From contig CM043967.1 of NCBI GenBank assembly GCA_014529385.2, positions 131,933,182-131,997,181 on the forward strand: 64,000 nucleotides of DNA. Reading direction: 5' to 3'. Within the stretch, counting starts at the first letter, position 1, and the number at the start of each line of letters is the position of its first letter. The notes below the pieces were generated by a model. It ran no database searches and had not been told where the DNA came from. It worked only from the letters and a program-made list of their open reading frames with translations. The DNA comes from Adiantum capillus-veneris (lineage: Eukaryota > Streptophyta > Polypodiopsida > Polypodiales > Pteridaceae). The position numbers and the translations under genes are program-made. Below, in pieces: positions 50,396-59,720 of the stretch.

Positions 50396-51729
50396 TGATG
50401 TAGATTCCGTCCTCGGAAGCTATTGAGTTGAAGCTGGTTCGTCGAGGTGGAAGAGCATTTGAGATGAATGTCCTTAGCCTTCTTCAGTCACTGCAAAATC
50501 AAACAACATTGGCACAGTAATTGCATTCTCTTAAAAAGCATATGCAGTTTTAGGTAGACACATTGATTGGTAAAAGAATTTCAAACAATTTGGTAGCAAT
50601 GAACATTAAATTGCAATGTAATCAAATGCATAAACAGATGTAAAGGCAAAAAATTAAACAAGTCTGGGGTCACTAATTTGACGGTCGAAAAGCACTAGAG
50701 ATCGAATATTAATACCATGGGTAAGCTTCTTAACTTTCTGTGGTCAATTAAGTTGTTTAATCGCGAGAGCCAAGTATTCATGTTCAAGGGCTGACTAGAG
50801 GCTATATCTAGAAAACTTTGTAGTTAAGCTACCATAAAAGGAATTTCTCATGAAATCATCGCCTGGCTGATTACTTTTTCTTTGACCCCCCAAAGTCTTT
50901 TCACATTGATTCAATTTTGAAGTGGGTGCTTATTTTGTATGCCTTGGGTTTTTTGCTTTTCAAGGAAAAGCGCCCACACTGGGAACCTCTAGGGCTCTAG
51001 TACCATAGGCGATACATGTGAGTGAAGTACCAAATCAAGCTGAGATTTCTCTTCCAGCTTAAAATTTTACATTGTGGCACTTTGATTTTTTGTTTGTTCG
51101 TTTTCAGCATTTTAATTTTGTAACTTTGGGGGGTCATATAACACTGTTACATTCCCCAGGCTCATCACATTAGTAAACTCCCTTTATAATACTTAAGCTA
51201 AAGGTCAATAGGGTCAAGCCCACTAGAAAGCCCTAGTACATTTCATACAATGCTGCCTAAATCGGATTAAGAACCTAAGTAACCATTGCTTATTAGGAAG
51301 GCATTCCCCATGGTATTAAGAGAAGATTTCTAATACCTAGCTTGGTCAAACTAGCTTAGTCGGACTGCTTGATTTTTACACCTAAACAAGTGATTATGAC
51401 AAAAGATTGCATTGAATTAAATGTTGGATGCTAAGCAAATGCACTGAATATTATGCTACCAATCACAATCAAAGCAGACAAACATGGATGCAAAAAGATA
51501 AGGGCAATGATAATGGATAAGAAACACCTGTTTGTGTTGATGGTCGCGCTTGATTTGAAGGTTCCATGAAGGTCCAAATCCTATCAATAGCAATACGTTC
51601 CTGTACACACTAGGAAACAAAAGGAATACCTCCAGGAGGCTCATCAGTGGGAAAAATTAAAACTCCTAAAAAACAAACTCAAAACACAATCTAGACCCCT
51701 AACCTACCTATCTGTCACCCCTTTTAGAA
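50396..51729 (-). other. Non-coding 3' region of the complete element
   Basis: About 1.3 kb between ORF2 and the polypurine tract. It has no ORF worth calling and no trace of RT, RNase H or integrase motifs on either strand. The 62-codon ORF at 51456-51644 shows no support. Confidence 0.6.
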
Positions 51730-52161
51730 TCAAGGAAAGAGGATATTATATAAACCGGGTGGCCACCCTAAGGCTAGGCCTCTATCCTCATCATCTAGAT
51801 AAATAAAATCGTTGTCCGTGAGGCCATAGTCTTCCTCGGTCTCTATTAGTTCCTCTTCATCATCCTCTTGTGCAAGCATGCTAATCAAGAACCTCGTGAT
51901 GCGTGGATACTCATCTTGTGCAAAAGAATAAGCATGTGCCATTGGAGACACATTCGCCACTGGGTAGGGATCACTAGTTAGCCATAGACGTATCAGCCAT
52001 TCTAACTCCTCAAAATTTCTCTCACATGCAAGGCTCTCTATCAAATCCCATTCGCAAGAAAGTATAGGGTAGCATACGTAGAACACTTGTTGAAAAGACA
52101 AGGGGTACCTTTCATCAAAAATAGAAGTGCATGCCTCTGGTGAAGTAGCCATTTCTGACAA
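51730..52161 (-). CDS. Accessory ORF2 of the Gag-protease element
   Basis: A 143-codon intact ORF starting MSEMATSPEACTS, in the same direction as Gag-protease and about 270 bases after its stop, where pol would be expected. The first two thirds have regular hydrophobic and aromatic spacing (YPLSFQQVFYVCYPIL, EWLIRLWLTSDPYP). The last third is strongly acidic (DDEEELIETEEDYG), with a C-terminus of GLALGWPPGLYNILFP. No family is recognised and no signal peptide or clear membrane segment is seen. A TATATATATAC-type run upstream (52325-52335) could be its own promoter, or it could be made from a spliced transcript. Not comparable with copy 1, whose 3' end is outside the window. Confidence 0.6.
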   Translation of the reverse strand: MSEMATSPEACTSIFDERYPLSFQQVFYVCYPILSCEWDLIESLACERNFEELEWLIRLWLTSDPYPVANVSPMAHAYSFAQDEYPRITRFLISMLAQEDDEEELIETEEDYGLTDNDFIYLDDEDRGLALGWPPGLYNILFP

Positions 52162-52433
52162 GACAGATAGATTTGGTTAGGCCTTTAAAACATAAGAGTT
52201 GTTTTTGTGTGTTGCTTGACTTGACACGGTGAATTTGGACTTATATGTAAGATCTGATAGGGTGCTCTCTCATTGCTAGGCGCTCTTGCTCTTTACTATT
52301 TTTCTTTTTTTGTGAGTATAAGGCTATATATATACATTCCCTAAGATTGGAATTGAGAGGTCAGGGAAAAAGGTTGAGAGGGAAACAAATGAATGATGAC
52401 TGTCCACAAACACTCCCCCCTTCCTTGGGTAGA

Positions 52434-55400
52434 TCATACCGTTTGAAATGAGCTTGTCACCCTTTGAAACCAATTGTTCCAGTTGGTAATAGGTGAGGAT
52501 TTTTGCCAGTAGTTTTCTATTACCCTAGGTGCCTCGTCAAGTTGCAAGGGTGGTAAGGTACTCTCCCAGGATCGAACTTGAAGTGGTTCATCAGGTGATT
52601 CTTGAACACTGGGAGGTGTGGATTCTTTTGTAGCTTCATGGAGGTCCACTACTATAGATGGAGGCTGTGTAGAAGCTTTTACCTCTATGGATGTATTACA
52701 TGATGAGCTAGAATCTTCATGGGACTCCCCCCTTCCTGAGCTAGGTGGAACAAATCGTTCTTTCTTTGGTACCCAAACTAGCTCGGGAGCGGGTGTGTAA
52801 CATTCCATGATGTTTTTCTTTCCACGATCATTGATTCGTTTTGGAGCTACGGGATTGGGTTTACATGGGCCAGGTGACAGGTAAGAGCACAATCTACGTT
52901 TTGGCACCCAGATTTGATCATTTCCTTGATAGTAGCCTTGGGCTTCCAATAGTCGTTTAGGGATCCATCGCAACATTTTCTTACTTTTCTTGGAGCGAGT
53001 GGTACATTTCTTACAAGGCTTCTGTTTTTTAGCACTAGCTATGGTCGCTAAAGAAGCTTTAGGGACCCACTTGTATGTTTTCTTCGTTACCTTAGGATGA
53101 GTCTTGTCGGAAGCGATATGCATTGCTTGTAGCATATTTAAGGGTATACGCATTTCATCCCCCTCAGGTGTTACCCAGGTCGTCCCCCTATTTCCCCAAG
53201 TGTCTATGGTTGATGCTAGGTGGACCCAATCTACATTGTCCGATTCCGTCATACCCGGTAACACATCCATGTAAGGAGAATCTTGGCCAATGTCTGTATC
53301 CTTCTTACAAGTGTAACAATATTGTAGTGGGGCCGAGTGAACTGTGGTGTCAGAGCGATGATCAATAATGGTTTTACTCCCTAAGGGGTGTACCTTACCA
53401 GTCACCAAATCCACTCTAAGGACAGAGTCTTGGAATTGCAAATAGACATGATTTTTAGACCAATCGTGAACCATTTGTGCTTCCCTCATGAATGGTCGTC
53501 CTAAAATCATTTCATATGACATAAGGTGTTTAGAGAAATCCATTACAATGAACGTATGTCGCACCTTGTATCCTAGAACTTTGATCTTAAGATCCTTGAG
53601 CATCCCCATAGGTTTGGCTATGGTACCATTTGCCATCTTTACCACAATGTTAGTAACACTGAGGCGGGGTTTTCCCATGGATTCCCAACAATATTTTGTA
53701 ACGATGCTAACTCCCGCACCACCATCAAGAATTCCCTTTATAGTTAATCCCTTGGTAGTGATGGGTAGGGTCGCATTAGACTCGTCGCCTTCAAAATACT
53801 GCCCTAATTCGTTAATGGGTACCTCAATCACAGACTCGTGTCCATCTAAGTCAAGTGATTGCACATGATTTTCCTCATCAATCATAATCGAGTCAGGCCT
53901 ATTTGGTTGCGCAAACTGCGGTAATCCCGTTCGTAGCTCTCCGTTAAGGAATGCTCGAAGTGCAAGGAATAACTCAGGATCTCCATACAGCTTTGCTATG
54001 ATCGTGGTTCGGACCTCAGAAGACATGAAGTCCACTAGTTTGGCAACATTCATTGGCGTTTTGCAGGGTGTAGGTCCTTGACTAGGAACTGGTGAGGATG
54101 GAATCTCATATTCCTCAATGGGATCAGGTATTCCTTCGTTAAACATCCTTTCCAACAAGAAGGGTGTATGCTCACTTTCTGATGTCCTGTCCTCACTCCC
54201 TTCTTGGATGATACTAGATATGGCTAACGGTCTATGGTTCATGTGGGGTGGATGAACTTGCGTGGGAAACACTGTGTCATGAATTTTTACATGCATGGGT
54301 TCTGGTTCTAGTTTCCTTTGAGTCTCCTCCACTAAACCTCTTAGATGTTTCACCTGCTTAATCTCGTCTACAGGGTTTGGGTACGTCCCAATCTTCTTTT
54401 TACGATTCTTCCCTTTTTGCCCCTGCGGTTTATCTTGGGGGTCTTGGATTGGATTTGGAAACACTTGTGGTGTTTTCAGAGGCTCTTTATGGTTTTCTCT
54501 CATTCGGTTTTCATTTGGTTCCATGTTACGGTTTTCTTTGTCGGTCTTTCCCTTTGTGGTGTTGGTTCTAGTCTCCATTGTCTCGACTGAATCTGAATCA
54601 TCCTCGAGGTCATTCATATACACGGGGTCATCTCCTGTTCCTATGTTTGTTTTGGAACTTGGCTTTGAATTTTCCGTATTCTGCGACTTCTTCCTTCGTG
54701 TCTTCTTTTTCTTTGCTTGGATAATTGACGCGGTATCTCTCTCTTCGAGGATATGTCCTGGCCCTTGAAGCATGGACCGTGTAATCGCATAAGCAGGTGC
54801 GACGGGTGGTATTGGTGACGTCACACTAGCAATTTCGACCAAATTCAGGGGTGTGATTTTAGGCGCATTTGGGTTATAGGGGCATTGGGCAATCAAGTGA
54901 TCTATGCCACAACGATTACATGTGAGTATTGGCATTGCAGACGTGCTCCCTTGATTCACTTGCATCTGTGCAGCATTCTTTTGCAGCCTAATAGGGCACT
55001 CCGCTACTCGATGTGGTCCACCACACTCGTAGCATTGAAGAGGTGGCCTCCTAGCCTGGGTGTTGATATTTTGACCTCTGGATGCGAGAGCAGCAGCTTG
55101 ATAAACCGGCTTGACTTGTCCCCAACAATCTTCCATGTAGTATATAGGACACTCTTCCAATGTATCAAGTCCGTAGGCAATACTAGTGTCTATTTCCTCC
55201 TCACAACCATCTGCATAAGCATTTGATGGCTCGCAACCCACTTGGTTCATAGGGGCGACTCTTGGATGCGGGGGCTGCGGTCCTAGCACAGGAGGTGGTA
55301 ACGGTGTAGCTTGTACAACATTTTGAGATCTAGGGACCATGTGTTGCGGTAGTTGCTCAACAGGTGGAGCAGGCATCAATACAGGAGCTCGAGGCGCATC

Positions 55401-57614
55401 CGTGTAGGCTACAGGTGGTCTATTTGCCATCATACGTTTGATCATTAAACAATCCTTAGCTTGGTGACCATACCTACCACATGCGTTGCAAGTTCCATTA
55501 AATTTTACTCTAAACGTAGGGCACTCACTAGTGCTATGTGGACCTAAGCAAATGGAACACCATTGTTGCTCCCTTCTTGGATACATGTGACTATTTTGAG
55601 GGGGTCGATTATCCTTAAGAGACTCTTGGATTGCCTTGGTGAGGTCTGTCAAGAATGTCTCAAATACCTTTGGCTCATTGGCAATGGGCTTTGCAGTCAT
55701 GGGTTCATACTCAATGGCTTGTGAGCTAGTGGATCTCGTGTCAGTAGACACCCTCATGCCTGCTATCATCAAGTTGTCCTCTAATTGGATTGCATTGGCA
55801 GTGACATCTTCCCAGGTTGTGATACCTCTAATCACTAGTCCATTATAGATTCCTTCATTCCTCAACCCTCGAATGAATCGATCAAGCAGTTGGTTATTGT
55901 TGAAGCGCTCATTTACAGGGCAGCGAGAGTTTAAGTGCTTTAGACGACTAATGAAGTCCCTTACTGACTCTCCTTCCTTACGTTCGGCCTTCTGTAGCTG
56001 AGATGCTACACCCCAAAGCACACCTTCTCGTATGTACTCTTTTAGAAACAACCTTCGAAGGGTAGGGTAGATTGTTTTCTCGTCCACCCTTAGGGTCCTA
56101 TACCAATCTCCAGCCTTCCCACTTAATGTCAAGCTTAAGGCATTGCACTTATGTAGTTCGTTGCGTTCCCCTAAGGAATCACATACTTGTTCAAACACTT
56201 CAATGTGTTTCCTAGCATCTTCGTCCCCATTGAATTTTTGCGTGAGTTTGGCAATTTGTACTGCCTTACTTCTAGGCTCTCTATCAGATGCATGACGCAT
56301 ATTTTCCGCGATAGATCGACCTATGGTTTGAGCAAACGCTGCCAAGTCACCTATGTGAGGAGGCAGGGCCGGTGGAGGTACTCTTGGAATCATATGTGGG
56401 AGAGGAACGGGTACCGGTCTTGGCATATGTGTGGATGATGCAGGATATGGAACATAACCGGGCATAGGTCCACTCGGATAAGAGCTAGGGAGCGGCACTC
56501 GAGGAGCATAAGCAAGTGGTACAATTGGAGGTGTGGGGGCCATGTGTGCATAAGGGGCTAGAGGCACATATGGTCGAGGCCCCATATTAGGTACTACAAC
56601 ACTAGGTAGTGGCACTGCGCTAACCGTAGATGTCATCGGTACATTCTCTGTTAGGCTTATCCCCGGAGTGAGCACTGTGTTTTCCTTGATAGAGGGTTGA
56701 GCCAAGTTAGGGAAGCTAAAGTTTTCGCTCGGAGGCTCAGATTGCATAGAGACCCCAGGTGAAATGACGTAAGATGGGTCCATGGGGCTCATTAGAGGAG
56801 TCTCCATTTGAGATAGAGTAGGCTGTTGAGCCTTGCTCGTATCCAGAAATCTCATGGGGCCAGTTGAGAGTATATTTACCCCTCGGTTTTGCCTTTCTGA
56901 TTGAATAATGCCATGGATAACATTACAGATCATTTTCTGTTGATCTTCGATGCTCGTGGCACTAGAGGTGGATTGTACAATCTCTATCCATCCTACATGG
57001 TAGGCGTGGCCAGAGTGTAGATCCGTCAACACCTCAGTGTGGAGGTCGTATGTCCAATGATCATTAATGAACAATCCTTCTAGAGTCGACGTGTTAACGG
57101 TTTCTTGTGAGGTAGAAGCAATGTTGCTCCCCGTGGTTTTACTTGTCACCAACGGTACTCTAGAGGGAACTTCTGAAGGAGGCAGCTCAACAGGGCCTTC
57201 TTGGTAAGAAGTTGGTAGGATATCCACATGGACACTCTTTGGGGGTGTGGGGTCCACGTGCGATGTGAAAGGAGATTCCACTTCCCCACCCCCTTCGTGT
57301 GCTTCATTTGCATCAGGTTCCGAGCGAGTAGCTCTACCTAATGTTTCCATGAAACGGCTAAACATACTAGTACTAGGCTGTGGAGCTTCGGGAGGTGCAT
57401 GGCCTTCTCTCTCAGTGTTTTGGGTAGGGTATGCTTCCATGATTTCTGAGTCGGAGGAGGAATCACTAGCGGCTATTTTAGGGTCTTGGGTGGTGCTACC
57501 TTGTGTCCTCGCTGAGGGTCTAGAGCTTATCGTGGATGGGTAATGGGTGTCCGTATGAACAGAGGCACCCTCAATATGCTCGTGTTCTAACACTCGCCCA
57601 GAGCGTAAGTGCAT
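52434..57614 (-). CDS. Gag-protease polyprotein of the complete element
   Basis: A single 1,726-codon ORF starting MHLRSGRVLEHEH. Order: Pro/Ser-rich N-terminal region (residues 1-450); retrotransposon Gag helical domain (about 450-620, with KAGDWYRTL, LFLKEYIREGV and FISRLKHLNSR); four zinc knuckles near 685, 708, 860 and 899 (CNACGRYGHQAKDC has the classic CX2CX4HX4C spacing, the other three have CX2CX3HX4C); basic and charged linker; retropepsin-like domain with catalytic DGGAG near 1295 and ILGRPFM near 1370. A basic C-terminal extension follows (about 1490-1620) with four W-V/I-P-K motifs, then an acidic/Ser-rich tail. DGGAG replaces the usual DTGA/DSGA but keeps the catalytic Asp. It ends without RT. 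It is expected to form particles and process itself. Confidence 0.9.
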   Translation of the reverse strand: MHLRSGRVLEHEHIEGASVHTDTHYPSTISSRPSARTQGSTTQDPKIAASDSSSDSEIMEAYPTQNTEREGHAPPEAPQPSTSMFSRFMETLGRATRSEPDANEAHEGGGEVESPFTSHVDPTPPKSVHVDILPTSYQEGPVELPPSEVPSRVPLVTSKTTGSNIASTSQETVNTSTLEGLFINDHWTYDLHTEVLTDLHSGHAYHVGWIEIVQSTSSATSIEDQQKMICNVIHGIIQSERQNRGVNILSTGPMRFLDTSKAQQPTLSQMETPLMSPMDPSYVISPGVSMQSEPPSENFSFPNLAQPSIKENTVLTPGISLTENVPMTSTVSAVPLPSVVVPNMGPRPYVPLAPYAHMAPTPPIVPLAYAPRVPLPSSYPSGPMPGYVPYPASSTHMPRPVPVPLPHMIPRVPPPALPPHIGDLAAFAQTIGRSIAENMRHASDREPRSKAVQIAKLTQKFNGDEDARKHIEVFEQVCDSLGERNELHKCNALSLTLSGKAGDWYRTLRVDEKTIYPTLRRLFLKEYIREGVLWGVASQLQKAERKEGESVRDFISRLKHLNSRCPVNERFNNNQLLDRFIRGLRNEGIYNGLVIRGITTWEDVTANAIQLEDNLMIAGMRVSTDTRSTSSQAIEYEPMTAKPIANEPKVFETFLTDLTKAIQESLKDNRPPQNSHMYPRREQQWCSICLGPHSTSECPTFRVKFNGTCNACGRYGHQAKDCLMIKRMMANRPPVAYTDAPRAPVLMPAPPVEQLPQHMVPRSQNVVQATPLPPPVLGPQPPHPRVAPMNQVGCEPSNAYADGCEEEIDTSIAYGLDTLEECPIYYMEDCWGQVKPVYQAAALASRGQNINTQARRPPLQCYECGGPHRVAECPIRLQKNAAQMQVNQGSTSAMPILTCNRCGIDHLIAQCPYNPNAPKITPLNLVEIASVTSPIPPVAPAYAITRSMLQGPGHILEERDTASIIQAKKKKTRRKKSQNTENSKPSSKTNIGTGDDPVYMNDLEDDSDSVETMETRTNTTKGKTDKENRNMEPNENRMRENHKEPLKTPQVFPNPIQDPQDKPQGQKGKNRKKKIGTYPNPVDEIKQVKHLRGLVEETQRKLEPEPMHVKIHDTVFPTQVHPPHMNHRPLAISSIIQEGSEDRTSESEHTPFLLERMFNEGIPDPIEEYEIPSSPVPSQGPTPCKTPMNVAKLVDFMSSEVRTTIIAKLYGDPELFLALRAFLNGELRTGLPQFAQPNRPDSIMIDEENHVQSLDLDGHESVIEVPINELGQYFEGDESNATLPITTKGLTIKGILDGGAGVSIVTKYCWESMGKPRLSVTNIVVKMANGTIAKPMGMLKDLKIKVLGYKVRHTFIVMDFSKHLMSYEMILGRPFMREAQMVHDWSKNHVYLQFQDSVLRVDLVTGKVHPLGSKTIIDHRSDTTVHSAPLQYCYTCKKDTDIGQDSPYMDVLPGMTESDNVDWVHLASTIDTWGNRGTTWVTPEGDEMRIPLNMLQAMHIASDKTHPKVTKKTYKWVPKASLATIASAKKQKPCKKCTTRSKKSKKMLRWIPKRLLEAQGYYQGNDQIWVPKRRLCSYLSPGPCKPNPVAPKRINDRGKKNIMECYTPAPELVWVPKKERFVPPSSGRGESHEDSSSSCNTSIEVKASTQPPSIVVDLHEATKESTPPSVQESPDEPLQVRSWESTLPPLQLDEAPRVIENYWQKSSPITNWNNWFQRVTSSFQTV

Positions 57615-58611
57615 GTGCTTTTGATACCCTAAGGTGTCAAAAAGCTGCTTTAGGAGGCCTTGTGACTAGTTTTTAGCGTGTTTTTTGTTTGTTTTTTTGC
57701 TAGATTTTTTTGAGCGTGTCGTGGAATGGGCCGTGTGATAGCTCAAAACGAGCGTATCGGTCAGAGGGTCGTGTCGTGCTTTACAGCCCTCCGTTTGGTC
57801 ACTCTATGCCCTCGGAATCCCTAAAACTGTCAATTTCCAGTAGGGAACTAGGCCCAAACTAGAAAGTCTAAGGGTGCAAGTGGGAAGAGAAAGGAGGAGA
57901 GTGGAGGACTTGTCCCACATGCTCTCATTCTCTCTTGAGGGAGTAGGGTATATATATAAGAGTGAGTCTAGTATATATCATAAGACTGAGGACTGAGGCC
58001 TGGGCCTGGGCTTGGGCTTGGGCTTGGGCTTGGGCAAATGATCCCGATCCCGATCTACCTTTTATACAAACCAACCCGTACGTTCCCGATCTACCTTTTA
58101 TACAAACCAACCCGTACGTTTTAAGAGTCGTGTTTTTTATTTTCGAAATATCTCGCCGCCCACTCGCTCGCGTTTTTAATTTCCGAAATTTTTCCTTTTA
58201 AAATTTTCCAAAATAATTTTTTTCCTTTTATTTTTTTATTTTTTTTCCTTTTTGACGCAGAAAAACGCAGCAATTAAAAAAATGCAGAAAAACGCAAAAA
58301 AGGCAGAAATAGCAGAAATTGCAGAAATTGCTGAGAATGCAGAAAATGCAGAAAAAACGCAAAAAATGCAGAAAAATTGCAGAACTTGACAGAAATGCGA
58401 AAAATTGCAGGAATTGAAAACGCCGAACTTGAAAACGCAGAAATTGCAGAAATTGAAAAAACGCGGACAATAGCAGAAATTGAAACTTGACAGCAATTGC
58501 AGAAAACGCAAAAAACAGAAATCTTCCACACTCTCCTTCCCTGCCCTTCCTATGATAGAAATTGCACCACAAGGAAGCGTAAAGTGCTAACCGAGCTTAG
58601 TGTAGGGCATA
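57615..58611 (-). other. 5' leader of the complete element
   Basis: About 1 kb before Gag. Contains a block conserved with copy 1 (57730-57975), a TATATATATA run (57949-57958), GGGCTT hexamers (58002-58036), a 36-bp perfect tandem pair (58049-58084 and 58085-58120) and a GCAGAAAT-rich tract (about 58255-58515). No ORF is credible: the Phe/Cys-rich minus-strand ORFs at 58228-58572 come from the simple tract. Confidence 0.7.
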
Positions 58612-58629
58612 TCCCCGGCAGCGGCGCCA
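58612..58629 (-). promoter_or_regulatory. Primer binding site, tRNA-Asp type
   Basis: Same 18 bases as in copy 1, four bases inside the 5' LTR; 17 of 18 match the 3' end of plant tRNA-Asp (from memory). Confidence 0.85.
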
Positions 58630-58633
58630 AAAA

Positions 58634-58883
58634 TGTGCGCTCCTTGCCGCACTGTCGAAGCAAGGGACTTGCCAATACACCGTATGCGAGCCACAAACGG
58701 CTCCAAGCACACAACAAGCCTAAACTAGCAAGCTCAAGAAAACAAAGGGTGTGTCACTCACCGCTCTACGCTCGCCTTCGTGGTGGATTCCTCGCCGCGA
58801 TGAAGAAGAAGCTGCAGTCCTGCCGCGCTCAACCGCTTCGCCGCCGTCGTGCCTTCGTAATGCTCGATCGCACACACACTCTC

Positions 58884-58914
<31 letters not shown>

Positions 58915-59208
58915 AGGAGGTGAAGAAGAAGAAGATGGAGATGGAGCAAGAGCACTCTTCAATTGCACAAATGAGAGAATGAGTAAAAATTAGGTTTAGT
59001 TGGCTTTTATAGGAGCTCACCCCATTCACACTTGGGCGCCCATGCTTAACCAACTAATCCCTTGAATGTCCAAGTTAAAGTGCGCCTCTCATCGGCGATC
59101 ACTCTACCTTTCCCTATTGGTCCGACAAGCCCGGTACCTGACTCTACCAAATACATAATACATGTCCGTCGTAGGTGATCAGGTGTCCGTGTGCCGTGAG
59201 GGTTAACA
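58634..59208 (-). repeat. 5' LTR of the complete element
   Basis: 575 bp; no difference from 49809-50383 by eye. It contains the TATA box at 59004-59011. Its outer end is followed by CTTTG at 59209-59213. Confidence 0.93.
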
Positions 59209-59684
59209 CTTTGTATGCATGTTTCTAGCTTTCCAAGTGGAAGATGCCTTTTGTGGAAGAAGAGGATGCTAGTGATAGTGTTTTTGAAGAGCGTTTTCAA
59301 TTTTGGAATGGAGTTGTTAATGCTTTGAGTGATGATCTCTTGGGTGTGGGGAATGAAGGGCAGTCAATACATCAGGAAGATAATGTGGGATTTATGGTTG
59401 TCAATCAAATGGGATCTAGTTATGAGATGCATTTTGAGGTATTTGTGGGTTTGTCTGATTGGAGCAAAGTATGATACAACATGGCATGTGCCAACCTTGG
59501 AGAAGATTCATATCATGCTTGGGATCCAGGTGGGTGGTTGCGTTCTAGCAAGAAAATAGATGCTTTTGTATTTGGTGAGAGTGGCATGCTGGGATACATA
59601 GGTGGTGTTATGCAAGTGGATGAGTTTCCATATGATCCAGGAGGAAGTATGCAACCACTTTTGCAGGTTTATGACACAATTTGA
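59209..59684 (+). pseudogene. Acidic ORF, unit 2 of the array (3' part)
   Basis: Continuation of 49596-49803 after the 9.4-kb insertion. Matches 46530-47003 of unit 1 (VEEEDASDSVFEERFQFW, then DPGGWLRSSKKIDAF). A stop near 59472 splits it. Family unknown. Confidence 0.65.
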
Positions 59685-59720
59685 TGCAAGTGTTGAGCTC
59701 AACTAAGGGTTGGTCAATGG

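Larger units (their letters stand above)
49809..59208 (-). mobile_element. Complete Gag-protease LTR retrotransposon, copy 2 (9,400 bp)
   Basis: All structural parts are present on the minus strand: 575-bp LTRs at 58634-59208 (5') and 49809-50383 (3') that I cannot tell apart by eye, a tRNA-Asp primer site, a 1-kb leader, a 1,726-codon Gag-protease ORF, a separate 143-codon ORF, a polypurine tract and CTTTG duplications. There is no RT, RNase H or integrase anywhere between the LTRs. It fits the class of terminal-repeat retrotransposons that encode only Gag (here with protease), mobilised by enzymes from other elements. Identical LTRs indicate recent insertion. Confidence 0.93.

Noticed and set aside
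58228-58572. Phe/Cys-rich minus-strand ORFs, membrane-like
   Set aside because: Product of the GCAGAAAT-rich tract in the leader; overlapping frames give similar low-complexity proteins.
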